Assembly (NCBI GenBank): GCA_037783545.1
Contig: JBBELK010000060.1
Coordinates: 4,278,001-4,342,000, forward strand
Length of the DNA: 64,000 nucleotides
Source of the DNA: Henricia sp. BOLD:AAB3569
Lineage: Eukaryota > Echinodermata > Asteroidea > Spinulosida > Echinasteridae
Direction: 5' to 3'
The notes beneath the pieces are model-generated. The model did no database searches. It was given only the letters and a program-made list of their open reading frames with translations, and was not told the origin of the DNA. Positions 23,401-32,987 of this stretch are shown piece after piece. Every line of letters starts with the position of its first letter. The stretch's first letter is position 1. The translations under genes and the position numbers were made by a program.

Positions 23401-26400
23401 CAACATGTTGAAAATTTGCCGACGGACGCGACTGATGATTTCGGCCGTCTGCGGTCGCCAGCGAATTCGTCAGCGACAATTGAAGGCAACACACGATGAT
23501 TGGCGGTAAATTCACAATTGCAATTCGCAGCTTAACGTAGCTTGCCGTATCCCCCTATTCGTCATAGTGTGAGCCAGCCTTAAACAAGTTGAGTCCTTAG
23601 TTATTGTTGAAAGTAGAAATCGATGTTAAAAAGAAATTCTGAGGGTCCTTTTCACGTTTTTGTCGGTTTTTGACGCTGGAATTACTTTGTTTTCCCCGGA
23701 TTCACAACGAGTGCGTCGCCATTAAACAGGAAATCGATTGTCACTCCGCGACGGACCATACCATTATTTGTGGGGTGCGTGGTTTATAAAAATTGAAGCA
23801 CATTGTCAATGTATACATTATGCAACCATCAGAATTGTAGCTCATAACATTTAAAATGTTTTAACATTATGCTGTAGTAGAATAAATTCTTCTAGTTTCA
23901 AAATTTAAATCGTTGATGTGTTTATTTTTCTTGTGCATTTCCTGCTATAAAATCGACCACTCTGATGATTGGCACTTAAGTCTGGGATCCATGCCAGTGA
24001 AATCTAAATATACGGCATTTTAACGCATGTCAGAGAGCCAGACTGAAATGTCCTTTTCGTGTATGGCGCGGCGCCGGCCGGGCCAGCAACAATCATGATT
24101 TTCATGGATGGATCGCGAAAGATTGCTGTGTATATGAGCAACAAATTACTCGTAAAAATAGAGTAAGTAATGAAGGTAAAAATAGTATAGCAAGCTTTAT
24201 GTTGCTAGCGGTCCGTGTTTGCTAATTCGTGGTTTAAGTGGCATAAATTCACAACTGAAAAACACACTCCAGGCACCAGCGCAGTGTACACGGTATACAG
24301 TGAACAAGCGACAGCGACAGTCGTCCCGTTTTAAGACATCTCGACCGGTCACGGTCGAAAAATTCGGAGAGAATTTGGTGGTTGATCATGGAAAAACTAT
24401 CATGCACGTTCGTGAGTTGAAACTCCATGCACTAAGTCTATGGAGCATGACAACAAAAATCCTAAGTGTTTTCAAAGAAAAACTTGATATTTTCTTATCG
24501 TGTTTCCAAACCAAATTTTACACTTTCTGGGGCATTTATGATCATGACATTGTTACTTTTATTAGGAAGAATTAGTGGCGAACGTGTACGGTATTTATAC
24601 CGTTCATCATGTCTTACGATCACGACCTTTTGCACAAAACATATGAGACTAAGTGTTTCCTCACAAACATTTTTTTTTCTAACTCAAAAATGTGGGTATC
24701 TCCATCAAATTTGCACTTACCGATGCTTGAGTCATTTCAAAAAAAGAAAAACATTCTGATCAACTTCTCAACCCTCAGTGCTATTTATTATTAATGTTAA
24801 CTTGTTATTCATTTTTCAGTTCAACAGTGAAGGGGACAAAGGCACCAACCACCAGGTGCATTAGGGGTCAGGAAGTGAAGATTTCACTTACCTGAACAGT
24901 GATTGGATCAAAACTGTCAAGGAGCGAAGACTTCAGATGCAGCACATATTGTCCACACCTGTACCTACATTTGAGGCTCAAGGATAAACAAGATGACATC
25001 GCCGGTGAACCCAAACGTATGAGCAAGCGTCAAAATTAATGCCAACCAGGTATTCATCAAGTGATTTACAATTGTATTACACTTGTTTTAACGTCTAAAA
25101 TTGTTTTAACGTCTGTATTCTAAGCATCGATTTTGAAGAATGTAGATATGGATATTAAACAATTTTTTTAAAATTAGTTAATTGTTTTTTTCTTCCAGAT
25201 CATTCTCCCGAAGAGGTGTATTTGGCATTTGGAAGAGAGCAGCCAACCCATGTCCACTCATTCCCAATAGGAGATGGACCCGCGAATGTGAAAGTCGTTC
25301 CCAAATGGCATGATGGTGATACCCACCAGCAGCAACTTCAAGACATTATTTACGTGACTGGAAAACTTTTAAAATTAGGAACAGCAGCATTACATAAGTG
25401 TTACAGTACAAGTAATTAATTGTATTTCCTTGTTGTCTACACTACTTGACTCGCATTCTTGTCATTCCATTCCCTCATTGTGTGTATTATGCAATCAGTT
25501 CATTTCTCCATTGTATGTGTTGTGCAATCACCTACAGGTACAATACGTTCTAAAGAAATCACTGAATTGTCATAATAATGCTTTGTGGGTTGAAGCTGTT
25601 TAATAAAGTGTTAAATAATTTGGAACATGTTTTATTTCCCCACAATTACAGTCGTATTAATATGTTGATAAAGAGCCTTGTAGAAATTTAAGCCAATGCA
25701 TGAAAGGTAAAAAAAAATATTCAAAACTTAAAACACCTTCATTTAGCAGTTTTCTTCCACAAAGATACCATACCATATGATTGTTACCTTGCTTTCAACA
25801 CTTTTAGTTTTCTTTTTCTTGTCTGCTCGTGAAGTAAAATTTTTGGGCTTTAAAGATAATGAAGACTTTGATGACGACTGACATTGCAAAAGATGAGGAC
25901 AGCACTGATGGTGCAATGAAGTATTCAAAAAAAGGGAAAAACTTTCTGAACTCCAGGGGCCAATTTCATGGCGCTATTGGCACGAAACATTACTTAGCAC
26001 ATAATTTATCTGATTTATATTGCAAAAGTTGATTGCCTGACAAAATATTGTGATATGTATTTACATGTGCACTAAAATGTTGATACTGTTTTTAAGCACA
26101 ATTTGAAAATACAAATTTAGCTGGTCCCTCATCTTACAAAATAATTCATTAATAAAATCTGTGCTCAGCAAATTTGTGCTAAACAGCGTCAGGTACAAAG
26201 TTCATGGAGCTGTCCAGTACAGAAATGTGCTCAACACAAAGTTTATTTACTTTTCAAAATTGTTTCCAGCCAAATCTATGTGTGATTTTGTATTACGATT
26301 GACTTGTATCCAGGTACTTTAACCTCACAAAACGTCCCAAATTGTTTTGTAAATTTTGAGGTTCAGAATGTTTCGATTTACTGATCTTAATTTTCGGTTT

Positions 26401-27930
26401 GTGGAAATAAAGCAAGGAAATCAATTGATCACGTTCAAATGACGTCACTTCCTACAAATCGCCACGTGCATCAGAATTTTGAGCGTAGTTTTTTTATGAC
26501 GCGCATCGGCTGCGCCGTATTTCGAACAATTTTCGAGCAACACGCGCGCGTGTTTGGAACATGTTACAGCGTGTGCGTGCGCGTACATGATAGCGTTTAA
26601 TACGCAGTCGCATTTCTTCCTACGAAGATGGCTTTCCCATTCAGTGGCACGTCCGTTCCGATTTTTAGATGTGGATCGGAAACCAGTCTAGCGCCGTATT
26701 CGAAAGGACGGATCACGTAATATATGGACGGGGGTGGCCGATTTTAGCAGGGATTACACACTACGAACAAACGCAACAAATATTAATATTTTCAAACAGG
26801 AAGAATTTATTCCTCTCCCAACACGGTTTTAAAACATTCAAATGCAGTTTCAATGGGTATATGATGCATTTATTGGCGGCGTACTTGAACTTTCATAAAC
26901 TGCATACCCTACAAATAATGGTACGATCCGTCGCGCAATGACACTCGAGAGCCTTGTCAACTGGGCGCGCGGCGAAGCACTCATTGCTAATCCGGTAGGA
27001 AGAAAGTAGTTTAAGGATACAAAACCAGAAAAAACGTAAAAAAGACCCTTACATTTTCTTTTTAACATCGATATATGTTTTTACCAATCAATAAGGATTC
27101 TTACTGTGTAGCTCTGGTTAAGTATTTTGGGTGTTACACGGACGAGGAAATTCCGACTGACCTATAAAGAATAATGTTGATAAACTGCCATATACATGTA
27201 GATGCCGTAATTGATAGCTTTCTCATGACGTCATGTCGTGTGTCAAACAACGCCGCGCCACTGCGGAAGCAATGCGCGCGCGCGCCGCGTGTGTCCATAG
27301 CACGCGTAACGCTATGTACGAAGGCTCCCATTGGTGAACTAAACCGCGCTACGCCCACTAGAGACACACGCAACGCGCACGCACATCACTTCCACAATTA
27401 TTTGACTTACAAAATGGCGTATTTGCACGTGTTCGAATACTATCTATACTTCAGAAAACCCTAAAGATTCAAGCATGGTTTTTGTGTTGAATGAATGTTA
27501 ACAAATCGCTTGCAAACGAATTATCAAATTTCTCCCACAATAAGGTACCATTTTACATGGAGAAAAACATGTGGTGTTTGTTGCCATTGGTATCAACACT
27601 TTTAGTCACGATTATCTTGTCATTTCGTGAAGAAAATCTTGGTCACTTTAATATGGTACTGGTGGTTCTAATTGGCGCCTCAAAACCATCTCACATTTGA
27701 CAGCCTTGTATACGGTCCGAGCACATTAAGATGTTGGCACTCGGCAGCTGTAAACCGCCATGGTAGTTTTCCTGCCATTTTGATTAACTTGACCAAAGTG
27801 TTCCACAAACTGTTGGAAATGCAAAGGAAGTACATGTATAGTTGTGTTTTATGTTCTTACCTTCTTTCCCTAGCACCACCACCTTAGCCTCCAAAGCCTT
27901 CATCCGGCCGGGACTTGGAGGAACAGACAT
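14252..27930 (-). CDS. Rab-family small GTPase (Rab22/31/24-related)
   Basis: Six minus-strand exons (27861-27930, 19966-20062, 18064-18227, 17601-17630, 15662-15787, 14252-14472) join in frame to 235 residues. All Rab motifs are present: P-loop GKEGVGKT (21-28), switch-I Thr46 in SPTVGA, WDTAGQE (68-74), NKCD (127-130), ETSA (155-158) and a terminal CC (234-235) for double geranylgeranylation. It is therefore a predicted GTP-dependent switch on intracellular membranes that recruits tethers and motors. The switch-I string VSPTVGASF and the switch-II string APMYYR resemble the Rab5/22/31 group, while the head [16 protein letters not shown] resembles Rab24. The hypervariable tail has a very acidic stretch ([16 protein letters not shown]) unusual for those members. 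I therefore do not assign an orthologue. The introns, up to 7.8 kb, are filled with MITEs. Confidence 0.92.
14527..14650 (-). repeat. tRNA-derived SINE, family A, truncated
   Basis: Read on the minus strand it carries TTTCACCTCTGG, a degenerate B box, GTGGATTGGGTTTGCAGTCC and TTGACCGCGT. It then stops before the GGTTTTCC part, so it is a partial copy in Rab intron 5. Confidence 0.65.
14727..15233. mobile_element. 507-bp MITE with 34-bp terminal inverted repeats
   Basis: The ends (AGGCCCGCTTCAAACGTCGC... and its complement ...CGACGTTTGAAGCGGGCCT) match over about 34 bases with no visible mismatch. The terminal word CTTCAAACGTCG recurs inside near 14792, and related AAACGTCG/GTGCCGTGTCGAA words occur near 15145, so subterminal repeats are present. 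There is no coding capacity for a transposase. It lies in Rab intron 5. Confidence 0.85.
15319..15422. repeat. 104-bp palindrome with GGTGGCAGCAAAC arms
   Basis: Outer arms GAGACGCTTGGTGGCAGC and its complement flank a loop with TTTTCCGTTGTTAACGTCACG. Single-arm relatives of the word TTGGTGGCAGCA are seen near 11120 and 36600, so this is one copy of a dispersed family. Confidence 0.75.
15662..15787 (-). CDS. Rab gene, exon 5
   Basis: The 126-bp exon between TTTTCCACAG and GTAAAAATC carries the guanine-specificity motifs NKCD and ETSA. Phase 1 on both sides fits exons 4 and 6. Confidence 0.92.
16522..17027. mobile_element. TTAA-flanked MITE with internal CACTTCGCCC repeats, copy 2
   Basis: The cleanest copy of the family. 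TTAA borders AGGAAGTACACATG on the left and the complement AGATAGTATACCTGATTGG on the right. The centre (16710-16910) is an array of CATTTCGCCCC / CACTTCGCCCA words that switches to the opposite strand at about 16855, so the inside is itself an inverted minisatellite. It lies in Rab intron 5... between exons 4 and 5 of that gene. Confidence 0.88.
17090..17466. mobile_element. TIR element filled with AAGTCGACTTGG palindromes
   Basis: The 17-bp ends GGCGCTCTGAGAGTGCC and the complement of GGCACTCACAGAGCGCC differ at one base. Between them the words AAGTCGACTTGG and CTTGGCGAGAT recur about ten times in both directions with irregular AT-rich spacers. No open frame of note. Confidence 0.75.
17601..17630 (-). 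CDS. Rab gene, exon 4 (30-bp microexon)
   Basis: A 30-base exon between TTTTTGCAG and GTAAGTTACC encodes the link [13 protein letters not shown] with its neighbours. Its sequence is exactly what the Rab fold needs between helix 3 and strand 5, and the phase is right on both sides. That is why I accept so short an exon. Confidence 0.88.
18064..18227 (-). CDS. Rab gene, exon 3
   Basis: It encodes the strand after switch [19 protein letters not shown] and the LVYDIT strand. The donor is GTCAGA; the acceptor (TTAACCAAAAAG) has a weak pyrimidine tract but restores the split Leu codon. Confidence 0.92.
18528..19626. mobile_element. 1.1-kb non-autonomous DNA transposon
   Basis: Long terminal inverted repeats of roughly 46-49 bp begin TTAGCAGTGCTTTGCGCG and end CGCGCAAAGCACTGCTAA with few mismatches. 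A second inverted pair lies inside (GATCGCGACCCATCCGGCG near 18585 against CGCCGGAAAGGTCGCGATC near 19070), partly shared with the ends. The interior has CpG-rich promoter-like sequence at 18900-19130 and no transposase. It sits between Rab exons 2 and 3. Confidence 0.85.
19640..19890. repeat. Dispersed repeat shared with 44.0 kb
   Basis: The words CTCTGGTAATCTGAAGCGTCC, GATTTTAGTGTAGACCC-like sequence and GACGTTTTCACTTTAGTA occur here and in the same order at about 44020-44170. It is an interspersed family of unknown type. Confidence 0.6.
19966..20062 (-). CDS. Rab gene, exon 2
   Basis: The 97-bp exon starts after TTTATTCCAG and completes the P-loop Gly codon ([12 protein letters not shown]). 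It ends with switch I ([12 protein letters not shown]) at the donor GTAAGTATAT. Confidence 0.92.
20063..22184. other. Rab intron 1, left part
   Basis: AT-rich intron sequence without recognised exon or complete repeat. The frames here are short and lack family signatures. Confidence 0.5.
22185..22420. repeat. Pyrimidine-rich minisatellite, CCCCTACTCCCATCCCCG
   Basis: About a dozen units of roughly 18 bp with TCC/CCC variation, ending in a C run at 22398. It is purely C/T-rich on the plus strand. The open frames (Pro/His/Tyr on plus, Gly/Val on minus) are artefacts of this composition. Confidence 0.9.
22602..23583. mobile_element. 0.98-kb non-autonomous DNA transposon
   Basis: Ends TAAAGGCTGGCTCACATAG and the complement of CATAGTGTGAGCCAGCCTTA form inverted repeats of about 18 bp. 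The interior is rich in GACGG/CGACGG and AACGAC words on the plus strand with many CpGs. This yields an Arg/Pro-rich 127-residue frame on the minus strand that I treat as composition, not a gene. It lies in Rab intron 1. Confidence 0.75.
24820..25625 (+). ncRNA. Candidate spliced transcript with poly(A) signal
   Basis: An acceptor (TTATTCATTTTTCAG) precedes 24820, a donor (AACCAG|GTATTC) follows 25049, and a very strong acceptor (TTTTTTTCTTCCAG) precedes 25199. An AATAAA follows at 25602. An earlier donor GTAAGT sits at about 24162. The last exon has an open frame of 72 codons ending at 25419, but the preceding exon has stops in all three frames within 75 bases, so a coding model does not extend upstream. 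It lies in Rab intron 1 on the opposite strand. It may be a lncRNA or a broken gene; no family was recognised. Confidence 0.25.
25626..27136. other. Rab intron 1, middle part
   Basis: It contains a fragment of the CAACACTTTTAG / CTTGTC...CGTGAAGTAA family at 25735-25930 and a CpG-rich stretch at 26430-26700. The latter ends in GGAAACCAGTCTAG, which recurs near 31580. No exon was seen. Confidence 0.45.
27137..27680. repeat. Dispersed repeat of the GTTGATAAACTGCC / CAACACTTTTAGTC family
   Basis: This copy has AGAATAATGTTGATAAACTG at its start and ACATGGAGAAAAACATGTGG plus ATCAACACTTTTAGTC near its end, the same order as at 41586-41880. The complement is at 36130-36430, with fragments near 5.7, 22.47, 25.8, 49.2, 51.95, 60.1 and 63.6 kb. 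A CpG-rich block at 27230-27400 is absent from the other copies, so it may be an insertion. Confidence 0.6.
27861..27930 (-). CDS. Rab gene, exon 1
   Basis: The ATG at 27930 opens [23 protein letters not shown] and the exon stops inside the P-loop before GTAAGAACAT. Met10 is a possible second start, but the first ATG is closest to the normal Rab N-terminal length. A CpG-rich 5' flank follows toward 28100. Confidence 0.9.
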
Positions 27931-28455
27931 GTCGACGATATTTGCACAGTAACAGTACTTGAGATGGTAAAGTACCAACCGTGCAACCGCACACAGTCAC
28001 GCTTGTCTGAAAACTCTATACAAGCCTCGTAAACAATAACGTGGATTTGAGTTCGCGTAATCCCACTGAAGAGAACAGTCCGTCGCTGCTACAGAACAGT
28101 CTGTCGATTCGGAAGTTTCTCAAACAAAACACGATATCTGTATTCATTTATTCCATTTTCCATTTGCCTTTACCGTTCTCCTCGAACAAAACAAATTTAC
28201 ACGCAAGTGTTAAATCGCTGTATTTTATATTTTTTGCAGAGGTACGATCATAAGTGTCAGTTGCCAGAACCTAATATGCGTACGACATCAGCGCTACTGT
28301 GACATGGCTACTGAAATCAGTCGGGTGCAAAGGTTAGTGTCAATATGCCATGGATTTCATATTAACATTATCTATACGGCTGTAGGCCTAAAATTATCTA
28401 AATGTTTGATGATTGTCAATGTTTAATCAGAATTACCGAATAACGCTAATAATAC

Positions 28456-29252
28456 TTAAAGGGACACACCGGCTTTGTTGGGCTATTTTGGGCTCGAAAT
28501 AGACCCATACATTATTCTGAAGCGAATTCCAGAGTAAATTAGATATATTCTGAAAAGACGCCGTCAAATTTAGCCGTTTTTGAGCATTTTAAAAAAAATC
28601 AAGGTCACGTGACTTTTAGGAACCAGATTCTGGTTCCAAAAAGTCACATGGTCTTGCGAGTTAGTTTTGTGTCCAGCCGCATGAAAGTTTCTTACTGCAG
28701 AACTGCACCAAATCCCACTCTGATTTCCCCCCAATATTTATAAGTAATTGACAAAAGAGAGACTACTTATACAGGTATGAAACAAAGTTAAACATAGGTA
28801 TGAAAATTCGAACATAAATGTTTGTTTCGAGAGTCCGGAGAACGGGAGCGAGCGCGTGCTACGGCAGGCTACCGTGAAGTGTAGTATATTTTCCCCGCGC
28901 AGCACGGCAAATAGCCCAAGTGCACACACGGCCGGGTGTGTTGCCCTAGTTTACGTTTGTGAAGAAAAAAACATGATGCCAACTCCTCAAAAGAAAACGG
29001 AAATTCCTATTCGGTCGTCCGGGCTGTCCAGTGAAATCGTGGGCAGTGAGATATCCTGAGTAGGAGAAGAGCGAATCGTTAGTGTGACCATAGAGCAAGG
29101 TCCTTGCTCTATGGTGTCACACGCGCGTAGTTGCAACGGCTGGTAAAGCGTATAACCCGTCTTTTGACTGTTTTTGTTAATTTTGCACTTCTTATTGTCA
29201 ATGTTGCTACATCACTAAGTCATGTAAACAGTAGGCCGGTGTGTACCTTTAA
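28456..29252. mobile_element. TTAA-flanked 0.8-kb MITE, copy 1
   Basis: It begins TTAAAGGGACACACCGGC and ends GCCGGTGTGTACCTTTAA, so inverted ends are each bordered by TTAA (piggyBac-type target). An inner hairpin at about 28600-28655 has arms AAGGTCACGTGACTTTTAGG and its near complement around GATTCTGGTTCC. The second copy at 47210-47992 runs in the opposite direction. There is no transposase. Confidence 0.88.
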
Positions 29253-29865
29253 TCACGTATATTAGACATTGTTGATACCAGCGTGTACATGTCATCAGAC
29301 GTCGGCCTGGAGGAGTATTGAAGATATTATTGAAGATTTTATATATCATTGGTTCAGTGTTCCCATGATTTTCCCATGGATTTAGAGGTATGTTGCTTCA
29401 AAGTAATGTTTTGACATTTATGTGCACAAATGGTGAAAAAAGCCAACAAAAAACTGCATGTTGTCCCTTTTTCTGGTTCTCCGACATTAATTCATACGAA
29501 ACCAGGCGAATTATAGTCTTTCGCTTATAGTCTGACTTGATGTAAATGCTCGCCAACACATCTGAACACTGCCGTTGAGGGACAATCGCTGATTGGTCGA
29601 AACCTGCACCAATTTGCGGTGCAGAACACCCGCAAAGGTTTTAGCTCATTATCTCAATTACTAGCCTTTTTGTACGTTTGACGTGAACTTAGGGTCTGGT
29701 ATACTTAGTAACTATGGCACATCTAGTGTGACATTGTCACTATGCAAACGGAAAGATTTCCCCCCAAACTCGATCAAATGCAATCGCAGCAGTACACATA
29801 TTAACAATGTCAAACACTGACATAGTCTAATGGCTGTATCGTGTAACGCCGTGGACGTGCCGCTA

Positions 29866-30112
29866 CACTGCAAAAAGTGTGCTGTTAAATTAGCACCAGT
29901 GGTGTTGTCTTATATAGGCCTAGATACCAAGCCTGGTGTTAGGTTTTAACACCACAAATATTAGTTTTAACACCTAGGGTGTTAAAAATAATGCATTTAT
30001 TCAAATTGAGAAATAAAAACTAACACCCATGGTGTTAAATTTTAACACCAGACTTGGTATCTATATAAGACAACACCACTGGTGTTAATTTAACACCACA
30101 GTTTTTGCTGTG
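29866..30112. mobile_element. 247-bp palindromic MITE, TA-flanked
   Basis: The whole element is one imperfect palindrome: CACTGCAAAAAGTGTG on the left, CACAGTTTTTGCTGTG on the right, each bordered by TA. Inner arms carry GGTGTTGTCTTATATAGGCC and its complement. The word TTAACACCA occurs many times in both directions. TA target and palindromic form fit a mariner-type non-autonomous element. Confidence 0.8.
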
Positions 30113-30399
30113 TATCACACAGTTTCCACGGCACCCGACTATACTGGCACGCCCGCGCCTGTTGCTATGCCAGCTGCGGTGACTTGATCAAATGTCCAAT
30201 GGAAGTGTACGTATGCACAGGACCATTGACAACTTCAAGTAACTTTTTTTGCGTTCTCAAGTTACACTAATATCGATTTTCGTGAGAACACCGACGATAG
30301 TGTGTACAGTTTACTTGCTTCAGTTCGCTTTAAAATAGAAACAGAGATATTTGGTGTTGAAGCTAGCGTTAACATTTTTGAGATGCACCAAGTGACCAA

Positions 30400-30513
30400 G
30401 GCCTTTTTCCAAATCTCGACTTGGGCTCAGGCTCCGGCTCCGGCTCCGGCTCCGGCTCCATGTGATTTACATGGAGCCGGAGCCTGAGCCTGAGCCTAAG
30501 TCGATATTTGGAA
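30400..30513. repeat. Palindrome with GGCTCC hexamer repeats
   Basis: Arms of about 50 bp (GGCCTTTTTCCAAATCTCGA then GGCTCAGGCTCCGGCTCC) surround the 6-base centre of CATGTGATTTACATG. The hexamer GGCTCC/GGAGCC is repeated in both arms and would pair perfectly. It looks like a small hairpin MITE whose arms expanded as a hexanucleotide repeat. Confidence 0.8.
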
Positions 30514-30803
30514 AAAGGCCCAGGTTTCGCCAGCAGACGAAGGCAGACCTCAGGTCTGGAGCCCCTTTTGGCAATCAAAGTACATGTAATATTTTCCTTC
30601 AAATGCTTTTATCTTCTCTCAAAATAAAAGAAATAATTTTAACTTTTTCTAAGAGGATAACTTAAGCCCCATTTACTTACGTAACAAGGACAGACACTTG
30701 TGAGACATATTGGTCTGTCCTGTTATGTACGTTTCATGGGAAATTTGTACGGGGAGGTTTTAGAAAGGTATTTTGACGGGCAATCTGTTACCTTTTTGGT
30801 CCC

Positions 30804-31131
30804 TAAAGAAGCGTGACCAGGTTTTTACAAAAGTTGGATTTTGTTACAATTATGTAAAATACAGGAAATTTCCAATCCCTAATTTGGATGTGAAAGCAAA
30901 AAGTTGGTGTAATCACTGCACTTCTTTATGTAACCGGATGATGTAGTTTACTAAACTTCGATGGATTTTTGACGATATTCCTATATAGAAATTACGGATT
31001 AAGGGCACGAAATTTCAGAATGGTAATGAGAAAAATATGACACATGATATGGTATCAAAATCTCAACACCCATGGGAAAAATGTGGGGGAGGGGGTCAAA
31101 AATGTAATCTGGTCACGCTCCTTTAAGCTAG
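30804..31131. mobile_element. Small MITE with GAAGCGTGACCAG ends
   Basis: TAAAGAAGCGTGACCAGGTT on the left matches the complement of ATCTGGTCACGCTCCTTTAA on the right. A diverged relative of the right end (GTGATCTGGACACACGCC followed by TTTAATT) is at about 53800. No coding content. Confidence 0.6.
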
Positions 31132-31252
31132 ATAAAGTTATTTCATTTTTAAAATATATATACATGTATATATATATATCATATTGACCGCCAAAGGGTG
31201 CTCTATAGACCTGAGAGACCTCCCATGTAGGCATATTAAGCTTCCAGGTAGA

Positions 31253-31343
31253 TTGGTTCCCGATCCCTATAGATTGGTTCGCTTATTGCGAAAATATAGG
31301 GATCGGTAAAGGGCAACCATGACGGGCAGAATTCTGCCCGTCA
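31253..31343. repeat. Nested hairpins including a perfect 24-bp palindrome
   Basis: At 31320-31343 the 12-base word TGACGGGCAGAA is followed directly by its exact reverse complement, with an EcoRI-type GAATTC centre. Just upstream, CGATCCCTATAG is paired with TATAGGGATCG across about 30 bases. Confidence 0.75.
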
Positions 31344-31639
31344 CCTGGTTATTATTATTAATTTTTTTTAGTAAGTGCGTAAATTTTGCATTGACATTTG
31401 TAACTTGGCCGTGCGTGTCGAACATATTCAACTATGTAAATAAAGTACATTGCCTAAAGCAAAGGGCTTGGCCAATTTTTTAATATAAAAAACACAATGC
31501 GCACGCGCAAAGACGACCAATTACAGATCAAGATGAAGCGCCTGTCCTTATATTCTCCTGTGTGGAATATGTGGACGGGAACCAGTCTAGCTTCCAGGAC
31601 CATCTTTTAGTGATAGCGCCCTCTTCGGTTTACAGTGAC

Positions 31640-32010
31640 GCACCGTATTGTCTTCGCTCGTACCCATCGCCCTTACAGGACGCTGGGATATAGGCTAATT
31701 TGTTTCCGCCCTCATTAGTCAATTTTTTTGTAAAACGAACGTTTAAAAAACCCAGCAGGCAAGGCAGGTTTTGCAAACAGTACACTCATTCCATTCGTAA
31801 ATTTGATTTTTGCGCTGGATATGTGTATAAGCATTAGTATACTATTTATTAATTTTTCGTCTGGCATGCGCAACCCACAATGCTCCGCGCGTCTGTAGCT
31901 GTGGCCTCGCGTGACGTATTTTCTTTCACATAAATATGTGAAGACACATCAGCCCATCCCAGCGCCCTGTAAGGACGGTGGGTACAAGCGAACGTAATAT
32001 TGTCAAGTTG
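31640..32010. mobile_element. Foldback element, about 370 bp
   Basis: CTTCGCTCGTACCCATCGCC followed by CTTACAGGACGCTGGG near 31650-31690 is matched in reverse by CCCAGCGCCCTGTAAGGACGG and GTGGGTACAAGCGAACG near 31965-32000. The interior is unremarkable. The ends were set by eye and are approximate. Confidence 0.6.
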
Positions 32011-32987
32011 GGGCGTCTCCTTTTTCACCTGGGTAACTTGTTCTCGCGCCCGAACCGAGAACACTGCACACGAACACTCGAGAGCACGTGCGAGATTTAA
32101 AATGTAAATCTAGTCTCGTAACTAATATGGATGCTCACCCAAGCATCCCTATTACTATAGGTCTAGGTATGAGACTAATGCAACTCGCACATTTTTTAAC
32201 AAGATGGCATTTTTAGAAACGGTATATTTTTCGAAACTACACCGATTTGTGGACCAGCAAGTCGCCTTTTTCAGATTTTCGAACTGACGATGTCTTTTTT
32301 TCCAGAAATTAATAGGTTTATTTGGTAGCCTAGCAGCCTTATGAACGTGGTGGCGCTCTTTACTCTAGACATTCGGGCGGCAAATTCGCTGCGAAGAGAA
32401 TCAAACTCACTTCTAAGTCCCTTTTCCCACCTTTGTATTTCTAAATATTCTGGTTGGTATGCTTGACATGTTTCAAAGGAAAATGTTGAAAGATCGATAG
32501 CCTACTTATGAACTCATTTTAGTTTTTTGTGAAAATGAGTGAGGTTTGCCGAGTTGGCTTCCGCCTCATAGGTTTACGCACACTTCGCTGGCAGTTAGCC
32601 CTTTATAAATATGGCGGAACAAATTTAAAGGAGATGACGCAATTTTATTAGGGTTGAATTCGTTTAACAATTTTATTACTTTCAAGAAACTTGATACATT
32701 ATTTGTAATTATAATACACAGACAGATCTATAAATAAAATAAATAAATGCAAAGTGAAAAATTTGCATTTAAAGGCACAGGCTCGTCAGCAATGCGTGCC
32801 CGCCAAATTCGTGCTCGAAACACGCAGCTCCATGCCTTTGCTATTGCGTCCGCCATACTTCAAAAAGGCTAACGTTTGTCATCTAATCCATGTGAGCCTT
32901 TGCGAATTCGCACATAGAAATGTTTTACGTTAACCTATGCCTATGATGCTTGCGGCTCAGTTATAAGTTTTTTTCATTTGTTTCTAT
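32011..32987. other. Intergenic, nothing recognised
   Basis: AT-rich sequence upstream of the Rab gene, with no exon, TIR pair or tandem repeat that I could support. Confidence 0.4.
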
